A stretch of 64,000 nt of DNA from an uncultured Erythrobacter sp. (GCA_947501215.1 CANMUS010000003.1:310001-374000); one strand, 5' to 3'. Positions 36,700 to 48,156 are shown, counted from the stretch's first letter. Numbers and translations: made by a program. The notes: generated by a model from the sequence alone, not told the origin.

Positions 36700-37892
36700 T
36701 CGGCCGCCTCCTTCGCAGCGCCTTGCCCTGCCGGTACGCCCTGCGTAGCGCCGCGCGCATTGTTTCCGCCGACGCGGATGACGTCCATCATGTCCGCTCC
36801 GCCGAAGCTTTCGACCAAGTCGGCGAGATCCTCGACTGCCTTGGGCCGGCCGCAGTTCCATGCGGCATGGGCGGCTCTGTTCAAACCTTGCGGGTTCTCG
36901 GCAAGCGCCTTGATCTGCTTGGCGAGTTCCTTGCCGGTGAACCGCTCCTGTCGGATCATGCGCGCCCCGCCGGCCTTCGCCATTTCGCGCGTGTTCGATG
37001 CCTGGTGGTCGTCGGTCGCGATCGGCAGCGGGACGAGGATGGCCGGGCGGCCCACGGCGGTGAGTTCGGCAATGGTCGAGGCCCCGGCGCGGCCGATGAA
37101 CAGATGCGCATCGGCGAGCCGCGTGGCCATGTCCTCGAAATAGGTCGCGAGTTCTGCCGGGATCTCGTGATTGCGATAGCGTTCGCGAACGGCATCTAGG
37201 TCCTCGGCACGGCACTGCTGCGTTACCTGTAGGCGCTGGCGCAGCGCAGGGGGAAGCATAGCGAGCCCGTCGGGTACGACTTCGGACAGCACGCGGGCAC
37301 CCTGACTGCCGCCGGTAACAAGCACGCGCAGCAGTCCATCCTCGGTGAACTCGGGAAATGGCTCTTCGCGCAGCGAGAGCACGCCTGCGCGCACCGGATT
37401 GCCGACGAGGTGGACCTTGTCCGAATGCTTGTCCGCCAGCCGCTCCACATCGGGATAAGCCGTCGCGATTGCCTGGACACGGCCTGCCAGCAGGCGATTG
37501 ACGCGGCCGAGCACGGCGTTCTGCTCGTGCAGGATCGTCGGGATGTCGGCGGAAGTCGAAGCGAGCACCGCCGGAGCAGAGGGATAGCCGCCGAAGCCGA
37601 TCACCGCGCTCGGCTCGAAACTCTCGTACAACCGCAGCGCCATACGCCGGCCTTCCAGCACGGCGCGGATGCCCTTGATCCATTGCAGCGGGTTCTTCCC
37701 GAAGCGGCCCGCGGGGATGACATGCGCCGGCATGAAGTCGGGCTTGCCGGGGATCTCTGCCCCGCGCTCGTCAGTGATCAGCGCGACGTGATGCCCGCGC
37801 CGGTCGAGCTCGGTCGCCAGCGCAAAGGCCGGCAGCAAGTGTCCGCCGGTGCCACCGGCGGCGAGGACATAATGGCGGCTGGAGCGAGTCAT
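36696..37892 (-). CDS. murG: UDP-GlcNAc:lipid I N-acetylglucosaminyltransferase
   Basis: A 398-residue GT28 enzyme making lipid II on the inner leaflet. Motifs are [50 protein letters not shown] and [27 protein letters not shown] 37892 overlaps ftsW by 4 bp. The Ala/Gly-rich C-terminal tail is not conserved. Confidence 0.97.
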   Translation of the reverse strand: MTRSSRHYVLAAGGTGGHLLPAFALATELDRRGHHVALITDERGAEIPGKPDFMPAHVIPAGRFGKNPLQWIKGIRAVLEGRRMALRLYESFEPSAVIGFGGYPSAPAVLASTSADIPTILHEQNAVLGRVNRLLAGRVQAIATAYPDVERLADKHSDKVHLVGNPVRAGVLSLREEPFPEFTEDGLLRVLVTGGSQGARVLSEVVPDGLAMLPPALRQRLQVTQQCRAEDLDAVRERYRNHEIPAELATYFEDMATRLADAHLFIGRAGASTIAELTAVGRPAILVPLPIATDDHQASNTREMAKAGGARMIRQERFTGKELAKQIKALAENPQGLNRAAHAAWNCGRPKAVEDLADLVESFGGADMMDVIRVGGNNARGATQGVPAGQGAAKEAAE

Positions 37893-39157
37893 GGCTGGAT
37901 CTCGCGCACGGGGCGAGCGGAAGGGGAATTCATCGCGTCCGCCTGCCCTATTCCCATCCACTCGCCAAGCCCCTTGGTCCGGCTTTTCAGGAACGGATTT
38001 CGCCGGGTTACCGCCAGCAACAGCCCCACGCCGATACCGATGGCGATGGTCGAGGAGCCGCCGTAACTCACCAGCGGCAGGGTCATGCCCTTGGACGGGA
38101 ACAGTTGGAGATTGACCAGCATGTTGATGAACGCCTGCCCCCCGAGCAGCGAAACCAGCCCAGCCCCGGCCAGCAATGCGAACAGGTCCTCCTCGTCAAC
38201 CAGCCGCATCAGCACGCGGCCGACGATGGCGAGATAGAGGATCACGATCACCGCGCAGGCGAGCAGGCCGAATTCCTCGCCGATCACGCTGAAGATATAG
38301 TCGGTATGCGCTTCGGGCAGGCTCATCTTGCGAATGCCGAGGCCGTAGCCTGCACCGGTCCAGCCGCCGGCCAGCAGCGTGCGGCTGGCGAGGTCCACCT
38401 GGTCGTAAGCCGTGCCGCCGCCGAGGAAGCTGTCGATGCGGTGGCGGGCGTTGTCGTAGAGGAAATAGGCGGCGGTGATCCCGGCAATTCCGCCACCGAT
38501 GACGAAGCCGATGCGCTTGGCATCGACACCGGACAGCACCACCATCACGAACCACACGCCGGCAAACAGGATGGTGCCGCCGAAGTCGGGCTGCGCCATC
38601 ATCAGCGCAGCGATCAACCCGAGGGTTCCGGTCGCGATGCCGAGAACCGGCAGGTTCGGGTCGCGCAGGCGCCAGGCGAAGATCCATGCCATGGCGATGG
38701 CGAAGCCGGGCTTGAGGAATTCGGACGGCTGGAACTGCATGCCGATCCTGATCCAGCGCCTTGCGCCGTTGATTTCGACGCCGATCAGCGGGGTGAGGAA
38801 CAGAAAGAACAGCATCGTCGCCGCAAGGACGATGCCGAGCCGCCGCGCATTGTCGCGGGTCAGCATCGACACGCCGAGCATCGTACCGAGGCCGACCACC
38901 TGCCAGGCGATGTGGCGATAGAAGAAATAGAGCGGATCGAGCGTCTCGCTGCTGGTCGACAGGCGATTGGCCGTGGCGGGACTGGCGGCGGCGACGGCGA
39001 TGGTGCCGAAGCTCATCAGCAGCAGGATCAGGAACAGCAGCACGCGGTCGATTTCGCGCCACCAGATCTTCAGCTCCGACCAGCGCGAGAGGCGGCCCTT
39101 GGGCATATGCGCAGGCTGGCGCTTGCCGGGGACATAGGGCTGCATGGTGGTGCTCAT
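37889..39157 (-). CDS. ftsW: Septal peptidoglycan polymerase FtsW
   Basis: A 422-residue SEDS-family polytopic protein with about ten helices. Conserved stretches are GARRWIRIGMQFQPSEFLKPG, QPDFGGTILF, LGIRKMSLPEAHTDYIFSVIGEEFG and KGMTLPLVSYGGSS. It polymerises glycan at the septum with FtsI. The start overlaps murD by 4 bp. Confidence 0.97.
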   Translation of the reverse strand: MSTTMQPYVPGKRQPAHMPKGRLSRWSELKIWWREIDRVLLFLILLLMSFGTIAVAAASPATANRLSTSSETLDPLYFFYRHIAWQVVGLGTMLGVSMLTRDNARRLGIVLAATMLFFLFLTPLIGVEINGARRWIRIGMQFQPSEFLKPGFAIAMAWIFAWRLRDPNLPVLGIATGTLGLIAALMMAQPDFGGTILFAGVWFVMVVLSGVDAKRIGFVIGGGIAGITAAYFLYDNARHRIDSFLGGGTAYDQVDLASRTLLAGGWTGAGYGLGIRKMSLPEAHTDYIFSVIGEEFGLLACAVIVILYLAIVGRVLMRLVDEEDLFALLAGAGLVSLLGGQAFINMLVNLQLFPSKGMTLPLVSYGGSSTIAIGIGVGLLLAVTRRNPFLKSRTKGLGEWMGIGQADAMNSPSARPVREIQP

Positions 39158-40437
39158 TTCAGGGCCTCCACCAGCTCGCGGAAGTGTTCGCCGCGCGCTT
39201 CGAAGTCGCGATACTGGTCGAAGCTGGCGCAGGCTGGAGACAGGAGGACGGTGTCGCCGCTCACGGCGTGATCAGCGGCGCGAGCCACGGCGTGATCGAG
39301 CGTTTCGCACGGCGTGACCGGCACGCGGCCTTCGAGCAGCGCCGCGAAGTCCGGCCCGGCCTGACCGATGGTGTAGGCGGCTTTGACATGAGGCAACTCG
39401 GCCTCGCATTCGCCCAGCCCCGGCTCCTTGGCGAGCCCGCCGAGGATCCAGTGGATGTTGTCGAATGCCGCCAGCGCGGGCGCGGAGGCAGCGGTGTTGG
39501 TGCCCTTGCTGTCGTTGACGTAGGCGACGCCTGAGATTTCAGCGACACGCTCCATGCGGTGCGGGAGGCCGGGGTAGGACTCAAGGCCATTTTCAATAGC
39601 ACCATCGGTCAGTCCGATGTCGCTGCAGGTCGCCCAAGCCGCGGCCGCGTTCTGCTGATTGTGGCGACCTTTCAGCCACGGCCAATTAGCCGAGATTTCG
39701 ATTGGTACGTCGCCAATAAATTGGATCAGAGGATCCTCGGCGCTTTCGAGGACATCTTCATCCGCTTCGGCTTGAAAATCGACAACCGCAAAACGCTGCG
39801 GTGACTGCATTTCGAACAAGCGCGCCTTACTCGCCGCATATTTCTCAAAATCCCCATCATACCGGTCCAGATGATCTGGCGTAATGTTCAGCAGCACCGC
39901 CACGTCGCAATCGAGCGAATAGGTCAGGTCGATCTGGTAGCTCGACAGTTCCAGGACATAGACCCCGCCCTCCGGCAAAGGCTCCTGCCCGAGGATCGGC
40001 AGGCCGATGTTGCCGCCCATGGTGGCAGGCCGCCCGGCGGTCTTGAGGATGTGGTGGACCAGCGCGGTGGTGGTGGACTTGCCGTTGGTGCCGGTGATGC
40101 CGACGACCTTGTGCGGCGGCAGACCGCTGCGCGCCTGAGAGAAGAGTTCGATATCGCCGATCACCGGCACGCCGAAACTGTCGGCATGGGGTTTGATCGG
40201 GTGGGTGTTGAGCGGGACACCGGGGCTGACGACCACGCCTGCGAAGCCGGTCAAGTCCGCCTCGACCGGATCGGCCAGTTCGACACGATCCGCAAACTCG
40301 CTGCGCGCTTCCTCGCTTCTGTCCCACGCCATGACCTTAGCGCCGCTCGCCAGCAGCGCCTCGACCGTTGCCCGGCCGGACCGCGCGAGGCCGAGCACCG
40401 CGTAGCGTTTGTCCTTCCAGGCGGTCGAAGTGATCAT
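39154..40437 (-). CDS. murD: UDP-N-acetylmuramoyl-L-alanine--D-glutamate ligase
   Basis: A 427-residue Mur ligase. Motifs are [22 protein letters not shown] loop [38 protein letters not shown] and [13 protein letters not shown] [17 protein letters not shown]. It overlaps mraY and ftsW by 4 bp each. Confidence 0.97.
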   Translation of the reverse strand: MITSTAWKDKRYAVLGLARSGRATVEALLASGAKVMAWDRSEEARSEFADRVELADPVEADLTGFAGVVVSPGVPLNTHPIKPHADSFGVPVIGDIELFSQARSGLPPHKVVGITGTNGKSTTTALVHHILKTAGRPATMGGNIGLPILGQEPLPEGGVYVLELSSYQIDLTYSLDCDVAVLLNITPDHLDRYDGDFEKYAASKARLFEMQSPQRFAVVDFQAEADEDVLESAEDPLIQFIGDVPIEISANWPWLKGRHNQQNAAAAWATCSDIGLTDGAIENGLESYPGLPHRMERVAEISGVAYVNDSKGTNTAASAPALAAFDNIHWILGGLAKEPGLGECEAELPHVKAAYTIGQAGPDFAALLEGRVPVTPCETLDHAVARAADHAVSGDTVLLSPACASFDQYRDFEARGEHFRELVEALK

Positions 40438-41504
40438 CGCAGCTTCAGCGTCGCCAGGCCCATCAGCGCGAGGATGATCGAGACGATCCAGAAGCGGATC
40501 ACCACCTTGCTCTCCGACCAGCCGAGCTGTTCGAAATGGTGGTGGATCGGGGCCATGCGGAACACGCGCTTGCCGGTCCGCTTGAACCAGAAGACCTGGA
40601 TAATGACGGAAAGCGCCTCGAACACGAACAGCCCGCCGACGATCGCCAGCACGACCTCGTGATGCGTCGCCACGGCAATCGCGCCGAGCGCGCCGCCCAG
40701 CGCCAGCGATCCGGTGTCACCCATGAAGACAGCAGCCGGCGGCGCGTTGAACCACAGGAAGGCGAGCCCCGCCCCCATGATCGCCGCGCAGAAGATCGCC
40801 AGCTCGCCCGCGCCTTCGACATGCGGGATGCCGAGATATTCGGAATAGTCCACGCGCCCGACAAGATAAGCGATCAGCGCGAAGGTGCCGGCCGCGATGA
40901 TCACCGGCATGGTCGCGAGCCCGTCCAGCCCGTCGGTCAGGTTCACGGCATTGCCGGCGCCCACGATCACGACAGCCGCGAACAGGTAGTAGAACGGCCC
41001 CAGCTCGACCCCGAAATCGTTCACGAAAGGAACGTAGACGAAGGTGTTGATCTGGCTGACGACGATATAGCTCGCCGCGCCTGCCACCAGGAATTCCGCC
41101 AGCAGCCGCGTCCGGGCGGAGACGCCCTTGTGGCTCGATTTCGACACCTTGTCGTAATCGTCGAGGAAGCCGATCAAGCCGAAGCCCAGCGTCACGGCGA
41201 GGCAGGCCCAGATGAACGGGTTCTTGAGGTCCATCCAGATCAGCACTGCCAGCGACAGGCTGATCAGGATCATCAGGCCGCCCATGGTCGGGGTGCCGAC
41301 CTTGGCGAGGTGCGTCTGCGGACCGTCGGTGCGGATCGGCTGGCCCTTGCCCTGGCGCACGCGCAACATGGCGATGAAGCGCGGGCCGATCAGCAGGCCG
41401 ATCACCAGCGCCGTCATCAGCGTCGCTCCGGCGCGGAACGTCTGATAGCGCACGAGGTTGGCGACGCCCTCGAAGTTCAGCCATTCGGCAAGAAGGTAAA
41501 GCAA
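40434..41504 (-). CDS. mraY: Phospho-N-acetylmuramoyl-pentapeptide transferase
   Basis: A 356-residue polytopic enzyme forming lipid I. Motifs are [82 protein letters not shown] and [13 protein letters not shown]. It lies 18 bases after murF. Confidence 0.98.
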   Translation of the reverse strand: MLYLLAEWLNFEGVANLVRYQTFRAGATLMTALVIGLLIGPRFIAMLRVRQGKGQPIRTDGPQTHLAKVGTPTMGGLMILISLSLAVLIWMDLKNPFIWACLAVTLGFGLIGFLDDYDKVSKSSHKGVSARTRLLAEFLVAGAASYIVVSQINTFVYVPFVNDFGVELGPFYYLFAAVVIVGAGNAVNLTDGLDGLATMPVIIAAGTFALIAYLVGRVDYSEYLGIPHVEGAGELAIFCAAIMGAGLAFLWFNAPPAAVFMGDTGSLALGGALGAIAVATHHEVVLAIVGGLFVFEALSVIIQVFWFKRTGKRVFRMAPIHHHFEQLGWSESKVVIRFWIVSIILALMGLATLKLR

Positions 41505-41522
41505 ATGCGCCTCTTGTCGCGC

Positions 41523-42989
41523 CTATCCGGCGCGGGTGAAGTGATCCACGAGCCGACCGAGGCCGACCGAATTGGAGCCTTTGACCAGCACGGCATCGCC
41601 AGCGACGACGCCGAAATTCTCGAGCAGTTCGATGGCCTCTTCGGCAGTTCGGCAATGCGCCCACGCAATGGGCTTGCCAAGCACGTCGCTCTGCGGTTTC
41701 CCCAGTTCGCGCGCGAGCACGCCCATCTCGTCGCCGACCAGCACCGCATAGTCGATGTCGGCGGCAAGCAGCGGCTCGGCGAGGCCGGCGTGGAACTTCG
41801 GGCCGAAATCGCCCAGCTCCTTCATCGATCCGAGCACCGCGATGCGACGGCCCGAAGGAGTCTGGCCGAGCTGCGCCAACGTGGCGCGCATGCTGGCGGG
41901 GTTCGCGTTATAGCTTTCGTCGATCAGCAGCGCCTTGCCGCCCGGCGCGGTGATGCCGTGGCGCGCACCACGGCCCTTGAGACCGCCCATTTCGGCCAGC
42001 GCGAGGCCGGCCGCGGCAAGATCGCCACCTGCCGCACGCACCGCCGCCATGACGGCGAGCGAATTGGCGACCCAGTGTTCGCCCGGCTCGGCCACCGTGT
42101 AGCACAGTCGCCCTTCGGGAAATTCGCAGGTCACCAGGCTGCCGCCATTGGCGCTAGGGATTGCGTCGAGCAACCGCATGTCGGCATGGCGCGCCTTGCC
42201 GAAGCTCATCACCCTGGCGCCGACTTGCTCGGCGGAGGACTTCAGCTGTTCGTAATGGGGCGTGTCTGTCGGGATGACGGCAGTGCCGCCGGGCTCCAGC
42301 CCCGCGAAGATCTCCGTCTTCGCGGCAGCGATTGCCTCCATCGAACCGAGGTTCTCGATATGCGCCGGCGCGATGGTGGTGATGACCGCGACATGCGGGC
42401 GGACCTGCGTCGTCAGCCCCTCGATCTCCCGGGCATTATTCATGCCCATCTCGAAGATGCCGAAGCGGCTGCGCGCGGGCATGCGGGCAAGGCTGAGCGG
42501 CACGCCGACATGGTTGTTGTAGCTGCGGATCGAACGGTGCGCCGCACCGCGGCTGGCACGTTCGAGCGCGGCGAAAATCGCCTCCTTCACCCCCGTCTTG
42601 CCGACCGAACCGGTGACGCCGATGATCTTTGCTTCGGTGCGGGCGCGCGCTGCGCGGGCGAGCGCCTTCAGAGCTTCGGTCGTGTCTTCGACCAGGATGT
42701 GCGGCCAGTCGATCGGGCGATCGACGATGGCCCCGGCAGCGCCATTGGCGAAGGCTTTCTCAAGGAAGCGATGCCCGTCCATCGCCTCGCCCTTGAGCGC
42801 GACGAAGAGATCGCCATTCAACACATCGCGGCTGTCCATCTCGACGCCTGCGACCTGGAAATCATGGCTCGCCGTGCCGTCGACGGCTTCGGCGATGCTC
42901 TTTGCGTCCCACAGCGTCAGTGGCAGGCGGTCGCGCGGATCGGCAGGCCATTCGACATAGGCCGGATGGCGCAGGATAGCGGCGCTCAT
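41523..42989 (-). CDS. murF: UDP-MurNAc-tripeptide--D-alanyl-D-alanine ligase
   Basis: A 488-residue Mur ligase. Motifs are GVEMDSRDVLNGDLFVALKG, ATP loop GVTGSVGKTGVKE, RSYNNHVGVPLSLARMP, FEMGMNNAREIEGLT and LIDESYNANPASMRA. ATG 42989 overlaps murE by 4 bp. Confidence 0.97.
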   Translation of the reverse strand: MSAAILRHPAYVEWPADPRDRLPLTLWDAKSIAEAVDGTASHDFQVAGVEMDSRDVLNGDLFVALKGEAMDGHRFLEKAFANGAAGAIVDRPIDWPHILVEDTTEALKALARAARARTEAKIIGVTGSVGKTGVKEAIFAALERASRGAAHRSIRSYNNHVGVPLSLARMPARSRFGIFEMGMNNAREIEGLTTQVRPHVAVITTIAPAHIENLGSMEAIAAAKTEIFAGLEPGGTAVIPTDTPHYEQLKSSAEQVGARVMSFGKARHADMRLLDAIPSANGGSLVTCEFPEGRLCYTVAEPGEHWVANSLAVMAAVRAAGGDLAAAGLALAEMGGLKGRGARHGITAPGGKALLIDESYNANPASMRATLAQLGQTPSGRRIAVLGSMKELGDFGPKFHAGLAEPLLAADIDYAVLVGDEMGVLARELGKPQSDVLGKPIAWAHCRTAEEAIELLENFGVVAGDAVLVKGSNSVGLGRLVDHFTRAG

Positions 42990-44461
42990 GCGCGCTCTCC
43001 CGCGATTTCGGCAGCGCATTCGCGCGCGACTTCCACGTCGTCGAAGGGCAGCACCCGCATGTTTTCTCCCGACCCGATGATCTGACCCGTTTCATGTCCC
43101 TTGCCGGCGACGAGGACGATATCCTCGGTGCCCGCTTCGGCGATGGCTGCTTTGATGGCTTCGCGACGACCGCCTATTTCGCGTGCTTGCGGCGCTCCCT
43201 CAAGCACCGCGGCACGGATATCCGCAGCAGTTTCGCCGCGGGGGTTGTCATCCGTGACGATCACGACATCGCTGGCCTTGGCCGCGGCCTCGCCCATCGG
43301 CGCGCGCTTGCCATGGTCGCGGTCTCCGCCTGCGCCGAATACGGTGATCAGCCTGCCGGAAACATGCGGCCGAAGCGCCGCGATCGCGGCTTCGAGCGCG
43401 TCGGGTGTGTGGGCATAGTCGATGTATACCGGCGCACCGCTCGGCGAGATCACGGCGCGTTCGAGCCGCCCGCGCACCGGCTGCAGGCGCGATACCGCAT
43501 CCCAGACGCCCGAAGCGCTCGTGCCCGTAGCAAGAGCAAGTCCCGCCGCGCACAGCGCGTTGGACACCTGGTAGGCACCGATCAGTGGCAGAGTGATCTT
43601 GCGCTCCTGCCGGTCATGCTCGACCGTCAGCACCTGGCCAAGCTGGGTCGGCTCGCGCGAGGTCAGGCGGATGTCGTTCCCTTGCTCGCCGACGGTCATG
43701 ACGGTCAGCCCGCGCTTGCCGGCATGGTCGACGACCCGCGCGTTCCAGCCGCTTTCGCCAGAGCCCATCCAGACGACCGCAGTCGCACCGTCGGACACGA
43801 CCTCGTCGAACAGCCGCATCTTGGCCGCAAAGTAGTCTTCCATGTCGGCATGGTAATCGAGGTGATCGCGGCTGAAGTTGGTGAAGGCGGCCGCTTCGAC
43901 CGGGATGCCTTCGTTGCGGAATTGCGAGAGGCCGTGGCTGGATGCTTCGTAGGCGACATGCGTCACGCCTTCGCGCGCCAGGCCGCTGAGGTTCGACAGG
44001 AAGGTCACGATATCGGGTGTCGTCAGCCCGGTGGAGACGCTCTCGTCCGGCGTGGTGACCCCGAGAGTGCCGATGCTCGCCGCACGTTCCCCGGTCATGC
44101 GCCAGATCTGGCGCGCCATCTCGACGGTCGAGGTCTTGCCATTGGTGCCGGTCACCGCGACGATGTGCTCCGGAACCGGCGTGAAATAGCGCGAGGCGAG
44201 GCGGGCGAAAGCGCGGCGCGGTTCGGGCTCGGCGATGTGTACCGCGCCCTCGACTGTGGCCTCAGGCCGCGCGACCACGGCGATGGCACCGGCTTCGATG
44301 GCAGCGGGAATGAACTCCTCGCCATTGACCTGCGTGCCCTGGAACGCGCCGAACACCGTTCCGGGCGCGACCTTGCGATTGTCGATCGCGAAGCCGGTGA
44401 CTTCGGCATCGCTGCCGCCGCAATCGAGGCCCGCCGCCGCGCAGAGTTTCGCCAGCTTCAT
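42986..44461 (-). CDS. murE: UDP-MurNAc-L-Ala-D-Glu--2,6-diaminopimelate ligase
   Basis: A 491-residue Mur ligase. Motifs are ITGFAIDNRK-like VTGFAIDNRKVAPGTVF, ATP loop VAVTGTNGKTSTVEMARQIW, and SSHGLSQFRNEG. DNPRGE near residue 410 is the signature for meso-diaminopimelate rather than lysine, as expected in Gram-negatives. It overlaps ftsI by 4 bp. Confidence 0.97.
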   Translation of the reverse strand: MKLAKLCAAAGLDCGGSDAEVTGFAIDNRKVAPGTVFGAFQGTQVNGEEFIPAAIEAGAIAVVARPEATVEGAVHIAEPEPRRAFARLASRYFTPVPEHIVAVTGTNGKTSTVEMARQIWRMTGERAASIGTLGVTTPDESVSTGLTTPDIVTFLSNLSGLAREGVTHVAYEASSHGLSQFRNEGIPVEAAAFTNFSRDHLDYHADMEDYFAAKMRLFDEVVSDGATAVVWMGSGESGWNARVVDHAGKRGLTVMTVGEQGNDIRLTSREPTQLGQVLTVEHDRQERKITLPLIGAYQVSNALCAAGLALATGTSASGVWDAVSRLQPVRGRLERAVISPSGAPVYIDYAHTPDALEAAIAALRPHVSGRLITVFGAGGDRDHGKRAPMGEAAAKASDVVIVTDDNPRGETAADIRAAVLEGAPQAREIGGRREAIKAAIAEAGTEDIVLVAGKGHETGQIIGSGENMRVLPFDDVEVARECAAEIAGERA

Positions 44462-46227
44462 GACGTCTTCCCTGGAATCAGCGGTCGAATATCGGAAATA
44501 TCGACATCGCGGGTTTCGTCGGGCCGCACGCCGATCAGCGGGCCGATGCGCGGCACCAGACGGCCGACGATCGGAGCGGCGGTCCAGCCGGCCGTGCGCT
44601 GATAGCTCGATGCCACGGTGCCGCGCGGCTCGTCGAGCATGGCGATGACGACGTAACGCGGGCGATCCATCGGGAAGGCGGCTGCGAAAGTGGAGACCAG
44701 CGCCGTGCGGCGATAGCCCGCGCTGCCGCCCGGCTTTTCCGCCGAGCCGGTCTTGCCACCCACGCGATAGCCATGCGCATCGGCGTTCTTGCCCGTTCCG
44801 AACACGGTGATAGCGCGCAGCAACTGGCGCATGCGGCTTGAGGTCGAGGCCTTGAACACGCGGCGCCCCTTCGGCGCGGCGCCCGGCTCGACCTTGTGCA
44901 GGGTCGCAGGCCGCCAGATCCCGCCGTTGACCATCGCCGCATAAGCGCTGGCAAGATGCAGCGGCGTCACTGCGATACCGTGACCATAGCTCACGGTCAT
45001 GTTCCGCAGCCGCGGCCAGTTTTCGCCCGGCCAGATCGGGAAGCCCTTGGCCGGAAGTTCGATATAGGGTCGCTCGTTCAGACCCATGTCGATCATGTAA
45101 CGACGCATCCGTTCAGGGCCGAGATCGTCGGCGATCCGCGCGGTGACGGTGTTCGACGAGTAGACCAGCGTCTCGACCACATTGAGCGTATTGCCCTTCG
45201 AATGCAGGTCCTTGATCGCAAAACGGCCGACCTTGACCGGGGTCGCGTCATACCGCCTCGAAAAGTCCCGCACCACACCGGCATCGATTGCGGCAGCGAC
45301 CGAAAGCGGCTTGAAGGTCGAGCCGAGCTCGTAGACCTGGTTGGTCACGCGGTTGAACATCAGGCTCTGCCCGCGCTCGTCGATCTTGTTCGGATCGAAC
45401 TCCGGAAGAGAGGCGAGCGCCAGCACTTCGCCGGTGTCGACATCCAGCACGATCCCCGCGCCGCCCTGCGCATCGACCAGCTTCATGCCGCGCCGCAATT
45501 CGTCTTCCAGCGCGCCCTGGACGCGCACATCGATCGACAGGGCGGCAGGCGTCCCGCGGGTCACCGGATCGTTCAGCTGAGCATCGAGCACCTGTTCCAT
45601 GCCGACGCGGCCCTTGCCGTCGGCGGCGACATAGCCGAGCACATGCGCCGCCATCGATCCTTGCGGATAGTGGCGGTCGTTCTCCATCGGCATTTCGAGC
45701 GCGAGCTCACCGATTTCCTGCACGCGGTTGGCGTCTTCCGGCAGCACGCGCCGGCGCAGGTAGCCCTGCTGACCGCTGGCAAGCTGCTTTGCGACGCGGC
45801 TTTCGTCCATGTCGGGGAAGATCGCCTTGAGCTTGGCAGCGACCTCTGCCGGATCGCGAACCAGCGGGTCGCCGTTCTCGCCAAGAGCCTTGGGATTGAA
45901 CCACAGCGCATAGGCCGGGAAAGCACGCGCCATCGGAATGCCGTTGCGATCGACGATCTCGCCGCGCGGGGGCAGCAGCGCTTCTTCCAGCGAGGTCGCA
46001 CGGGAAGCGCTGTCGGACATGCCGAGATAGCCGAGCCGCAGCAGCGCCATCAGCGCGACGAAGGCGAAGCCGAGCGCGATCCACAGGACCCGCCAGCGCG
46101 CGACCGTCAGCGAACGCTGGCGCAGGGTGACGAGCTGCACGCGGCCGGAAGCGACGGCCATGCTCACCGCCCCGTGCCCCGTGCGCCCTGCCGCGATCGC
46201 GGGACCATAGCCCGCGAAAGCGTTCAC
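44458..46227 (-). CDS. ftsI: Septal transpeptidase FtsI (PBP3)
   Basis: A 589-residue class B penicillin-binding protein. There is a cytosolic N-terminus, one membrane helix at about 46-66, a pedestal domain, and a transpeptidase domain with S303 (STFK), S357-S-N359 and K492-T-G494. It cross-links septal glycan with FtsW. The start is GTG overlapping the ftsL stop (GTGA). The first 20 residues are not conserved, so a slightly later start is possible. Confidence 0.96.
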   Translation of the reverse strand: MNAFAGYGPAIAAGRTGHGAVSMAVASGRVQLVTLRQRSLTVARWRVLWIALGFAFVALMALLRLGYLGMSDSASRATSLEEALLPPRGEIVDRNGIPMARAFPAYALWFNPKALGENGDPLVRDPAEVAAKLKAIFPDMDESRVAKQLASGQQGYLRRRVLPEDANRVQEIGELALEMPMENDRHYPQGSMAAHVLGYVAADGKGRVGMEQVLDAQLNDPVTRGTPAALSIDVRVQGALEDELRRGMKLVDAQGGAGIVLDVDTGEVLALASLPEFDPNKIDERGQSLMFNRVTNQVYELGSTFKPLSVAAAIDAGVVRDFSRRYDATPVKVGRFAIKDLHSKGNTLNVVETLVYSSNTVTARIADDLGPERMRRYMIDMGLNERPYIELPAKGFPIWPGENWPRLRNMTVSYGHGIAVTPLHLASAYAAMVNGGIWRPATLHKVEPGAAPKGRRVFKASTSSRMRQLLRAITVFGTGKNADAHGYRVGGKTGSAEKPGGSAGYRRTALVSTFAAAFPMDRPRYVVIAMLDEPRGTVASSYQRTAGWTAAPIVGRLVPRIGPLIGVRPDETRDVDISDIRPLIPGKTS

Positions 46228-46730
46228 CGGGCCACCTCGGCAACTCCGGCAGCTGCAACCGGCCGGGTCAGCCGCTGCGCGAGATCGGTAGAGGCGAACT
46301 CACGCGTCGACGTGCGACCAGGGCGCGCGGCGTCCTCGGACTCGTCGCCAAGCCAGTCGGCCAGCAAGCCCTGCTCTTCGCGCGGCGGCCGGTTGAGCGC
46401 GACGCGCACAGGCGAGGGCGCGTCGAGCCCGCGCGGCGTGCCGAGCGCGGCAAGCTGGCGCTCGCTTTCGAGATACTGGTCGGCGCGCGGCGGACCATAG
46501 CCGAATTCGATCGCGTTCCAGTTGGCCAGCTGCTGCTGGCTGGCACGGGTCTGGAATTCGGTTTCCAGCATCAGCTTGTCGTGCTGGGCCGCGATGATGT
46601 GGCGTTCGGTCAGGCGCACCTGGCTCTTCACCGCGTTCACCTTGAAGGTGAGCGCGAGCAGCAGGCCGAAGCATACGGCCAGCACCAGCGCCCAGCCGAT
46701 CTGGCGCAGACGGGAGCCGCCGGCAATCAT
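46224..46730 (-). CDS. ftsL: FtsL-like small bitopic division protein
   Basis: A 168-residue protein with one membrane helix at about 9-30 ([21 protein letters not shown]) followed by a coiled-coil-like stretch ([27 protein letters not shown]). Position between rsmH and ftsI identifies it as FtsL although sequence identity in this family is low. The C-terminal Arg/Pro-rich tail is long for FtsL (about 100-120 residues in many species). It overlaps both neighbours by 4 bp. Confidence 0.85.
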   Translation of the reverse strand: MIAGGSRLRQIGWALVLAVCFGLLLALTFKVNAVKSQVRLTERHIIAAQHDKLMLETEFQTRASQQQLANWNAIEFGYGPPRADQYLESERQLAALGTPRGLDAPSPVRVALNRPPREEQGLLADWLGDESEDAARPGRTSTREFASTDLAQRLTRPVAAAGVAEVAR

Positions 46731-47665
46731 GCCGCTTCCCTCGCCGGTGTGGCAGTGCGCACCGCATGACGCAGGACGGACGAGCGCGCGCGCGGATTAC
46801 GCTCGATTTCCACCGCGCCCGGCTTGACCGCCTTGCTGACGGGAGAGAAGACCGGATCGCCAAGCGCCGCCAGTGGGACGTGACGCGAGGCGCTCGGGGT
46901 TGAGGATGCCTCGCGCAGGAAGCGCTTGACGATCCGGTCTTCGAGGCTGTGGAAGCTGACCACCGCAAGGCGGCCCCCTTCGCGCAGCAGGTGTTCGGCA
47001 GCCGACAGGGCTTGGGACAGTTCGTCGAGCTCGCCGTTCACGTGAATTCTGATGGCCTGAAACGTGCGCGTGGCCGGGTCTTTCTTGTCGTGCGGCTTGT
47101 GGCCCAGCGCCTTGCGCACGACGCGGGCGAGATCGCCAGTCGTCTCCAGCGGGCGGGCCGCCACGATCGCACGCGCGACGCGGCGCGACTGGCGCTCTTC
47201 CCCGTACTGGTAGATGACATCGGCAATCGCGCTCTCGTCGGCGCTGTTTAGGAAATCGGCGGCGCTTTCGCCCTCCTGGCTCATCCGCATATCGAGCGGA
47301 CCGTCGGCCGAAAAGGCGAAGCCGCGTTCGGCTTGGTCAAGCTGCATGGACGACACGCCGATATCCATCACGATCCCGTCGACTCGCGCCACACCGGCCG
47401 ATGTCATGACGTCGAGCATTTCGGAGAAACGGTGCGGGTGGAGAATAAGGCGCGGCGGGTTTTCCCCCGTCTCGCGCCAGTTGCGACCCGAAGCGATTGC
47501 ATCGGGATCCCGGTCGAAAGCATGCACCGTCGCGCCGCGCTCCAGCAACGCACGCGTATAGCCGCCCGCGCCGAAGGTCGCGTCGATCACGACATCGCCC
47601 GGCTGCGGGTCGAGCGCGTCGATCACCTCGTCGAGGAGGACGGGGATGTGCGGGGCGCAGGTCAT
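46727..47665 (-). CDS. rsmH: 16S rRNA (cytosine1402-N4)-methyltransferase
   Basis: A 312-residue SAM-dependent enzyme. Motifs are [58 protein letters not shown] and [18 protein letters not shown] 47665 overlaps mraZ by 4 bp. It methylates C1402 in the ribosomal P site. Confidence 0.97.
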   Translation of the reverse strand: MTCAPHIPVLLDEVIDALDPQPGDVVIDATFGAGGYTRALLERGATVHAFDRDPDAIASGRNWRETGENPPRLILHPHRFSEMLDVMTSAGVARVDGIVMDIGVSSMQLDQAERGFAFSADGPLDMRMSQEGESAADFLNSADESAIADVIYQYGEERQSRRVARAIVAARPLETTGDLARVVRKALGHKPHDKKDPATRTFQAIRIHVNGELDELSQALSAAEHLLREGGRLAVVSFHSLEDRIVKRFLREASSTPSASRHVPLAALGDPVFSPVSKAVKPGAVEIERNPRARSSVLRHAVRTATPAREAA

Positions 47666-48156
47666 TTCCCTTTCGCCTTCGCATCGGCGAGCAGGCTGTC
47701 GCAGGCGGCCTTGGCGCTGGCCCAGTCGTCGCTCATCTTGGCGAGCTCGTCCGGGTTCCACAGCGTGAAAAAGCGTCCGCCACCCTGGAAATAGAGACCT
47801 TCCTCGATCCCGGCGAGGCTGCGCAGATGATCCGGCATGACGAAGCGGCCGCTGTCGTCGAAGGGCATTTCGAGGAAGCCGAACAGCTGGCTGGCCCGCG
47901 TGTCACGGTCGAAATCCTTGCCGACACGAACGGCGATTTCTTCCTCGCGGTCGAGTTGGGCGTCGAGCTCTTCCTTGCGGCTGAGGCCGAAGCCGACGAG
48001 GCAGTTCCACGTGGGGTGCTTCATGAGGCAGAGGACGCGGCCGTCGCTGCTTTCCTTGACGGCCTTGCGGAACAGCGGCGGAAGCACAAAGCGGCCCTTA
48101 TCGCCCGCAGGCGAATAGGCTTGTCCGCTGTACCCTCCGAAAGTCACCTGCCCCAA
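47662..48156 (-). CDS. mraZ: Transcriptional regulator MraZ
   Basis: A 164-residue protein with two AbrB-like SpoVT domains: [19 protein letters not shown] (about 16-34) and [18 protein letters not shown] (about 99-116). MraZ forms rings that bind repeated boxes upstream of its own operon and usually represses it. The start is unclear: TTG at 48156 gives the longer N-terminus, GTG at 48147 is an alternative with GGGA 8 bases upstream. It heads the dcw operon. Confidence 0.92.
   Translation of the reverse strand: MGQVTFGGYSGQAYSPAGDKGRFVLPPLFRKAVKESSDGRVLCLMKHPTWNCLVGFGLSRKEELDAQLDREEEIAVRVGKDFDRDTRASQLFGFLEMPFDDSGRFVMPDHLRSLAGIEEGLYFQGGGRFFTLWNPDELAKMSDDWASAKAACDSLLADAKAKGK

Noticed and set aside
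35110..37143. 677-residue antisense frame opposite murB/murC/murG, and similar long frames such as 40536-43085
   Set aside because: High-GC DNA leaves antisense frames open; the proteins are Arg/Asp/His-rich shadows of well identified mur genes.
36700..37683. N-terminal extension of the murC frame
   Set aside because: The extra 328 residues are the shadow of murG in another frame; MurC homology begins exactly at ATG 36699, which overlaps the murG stop.
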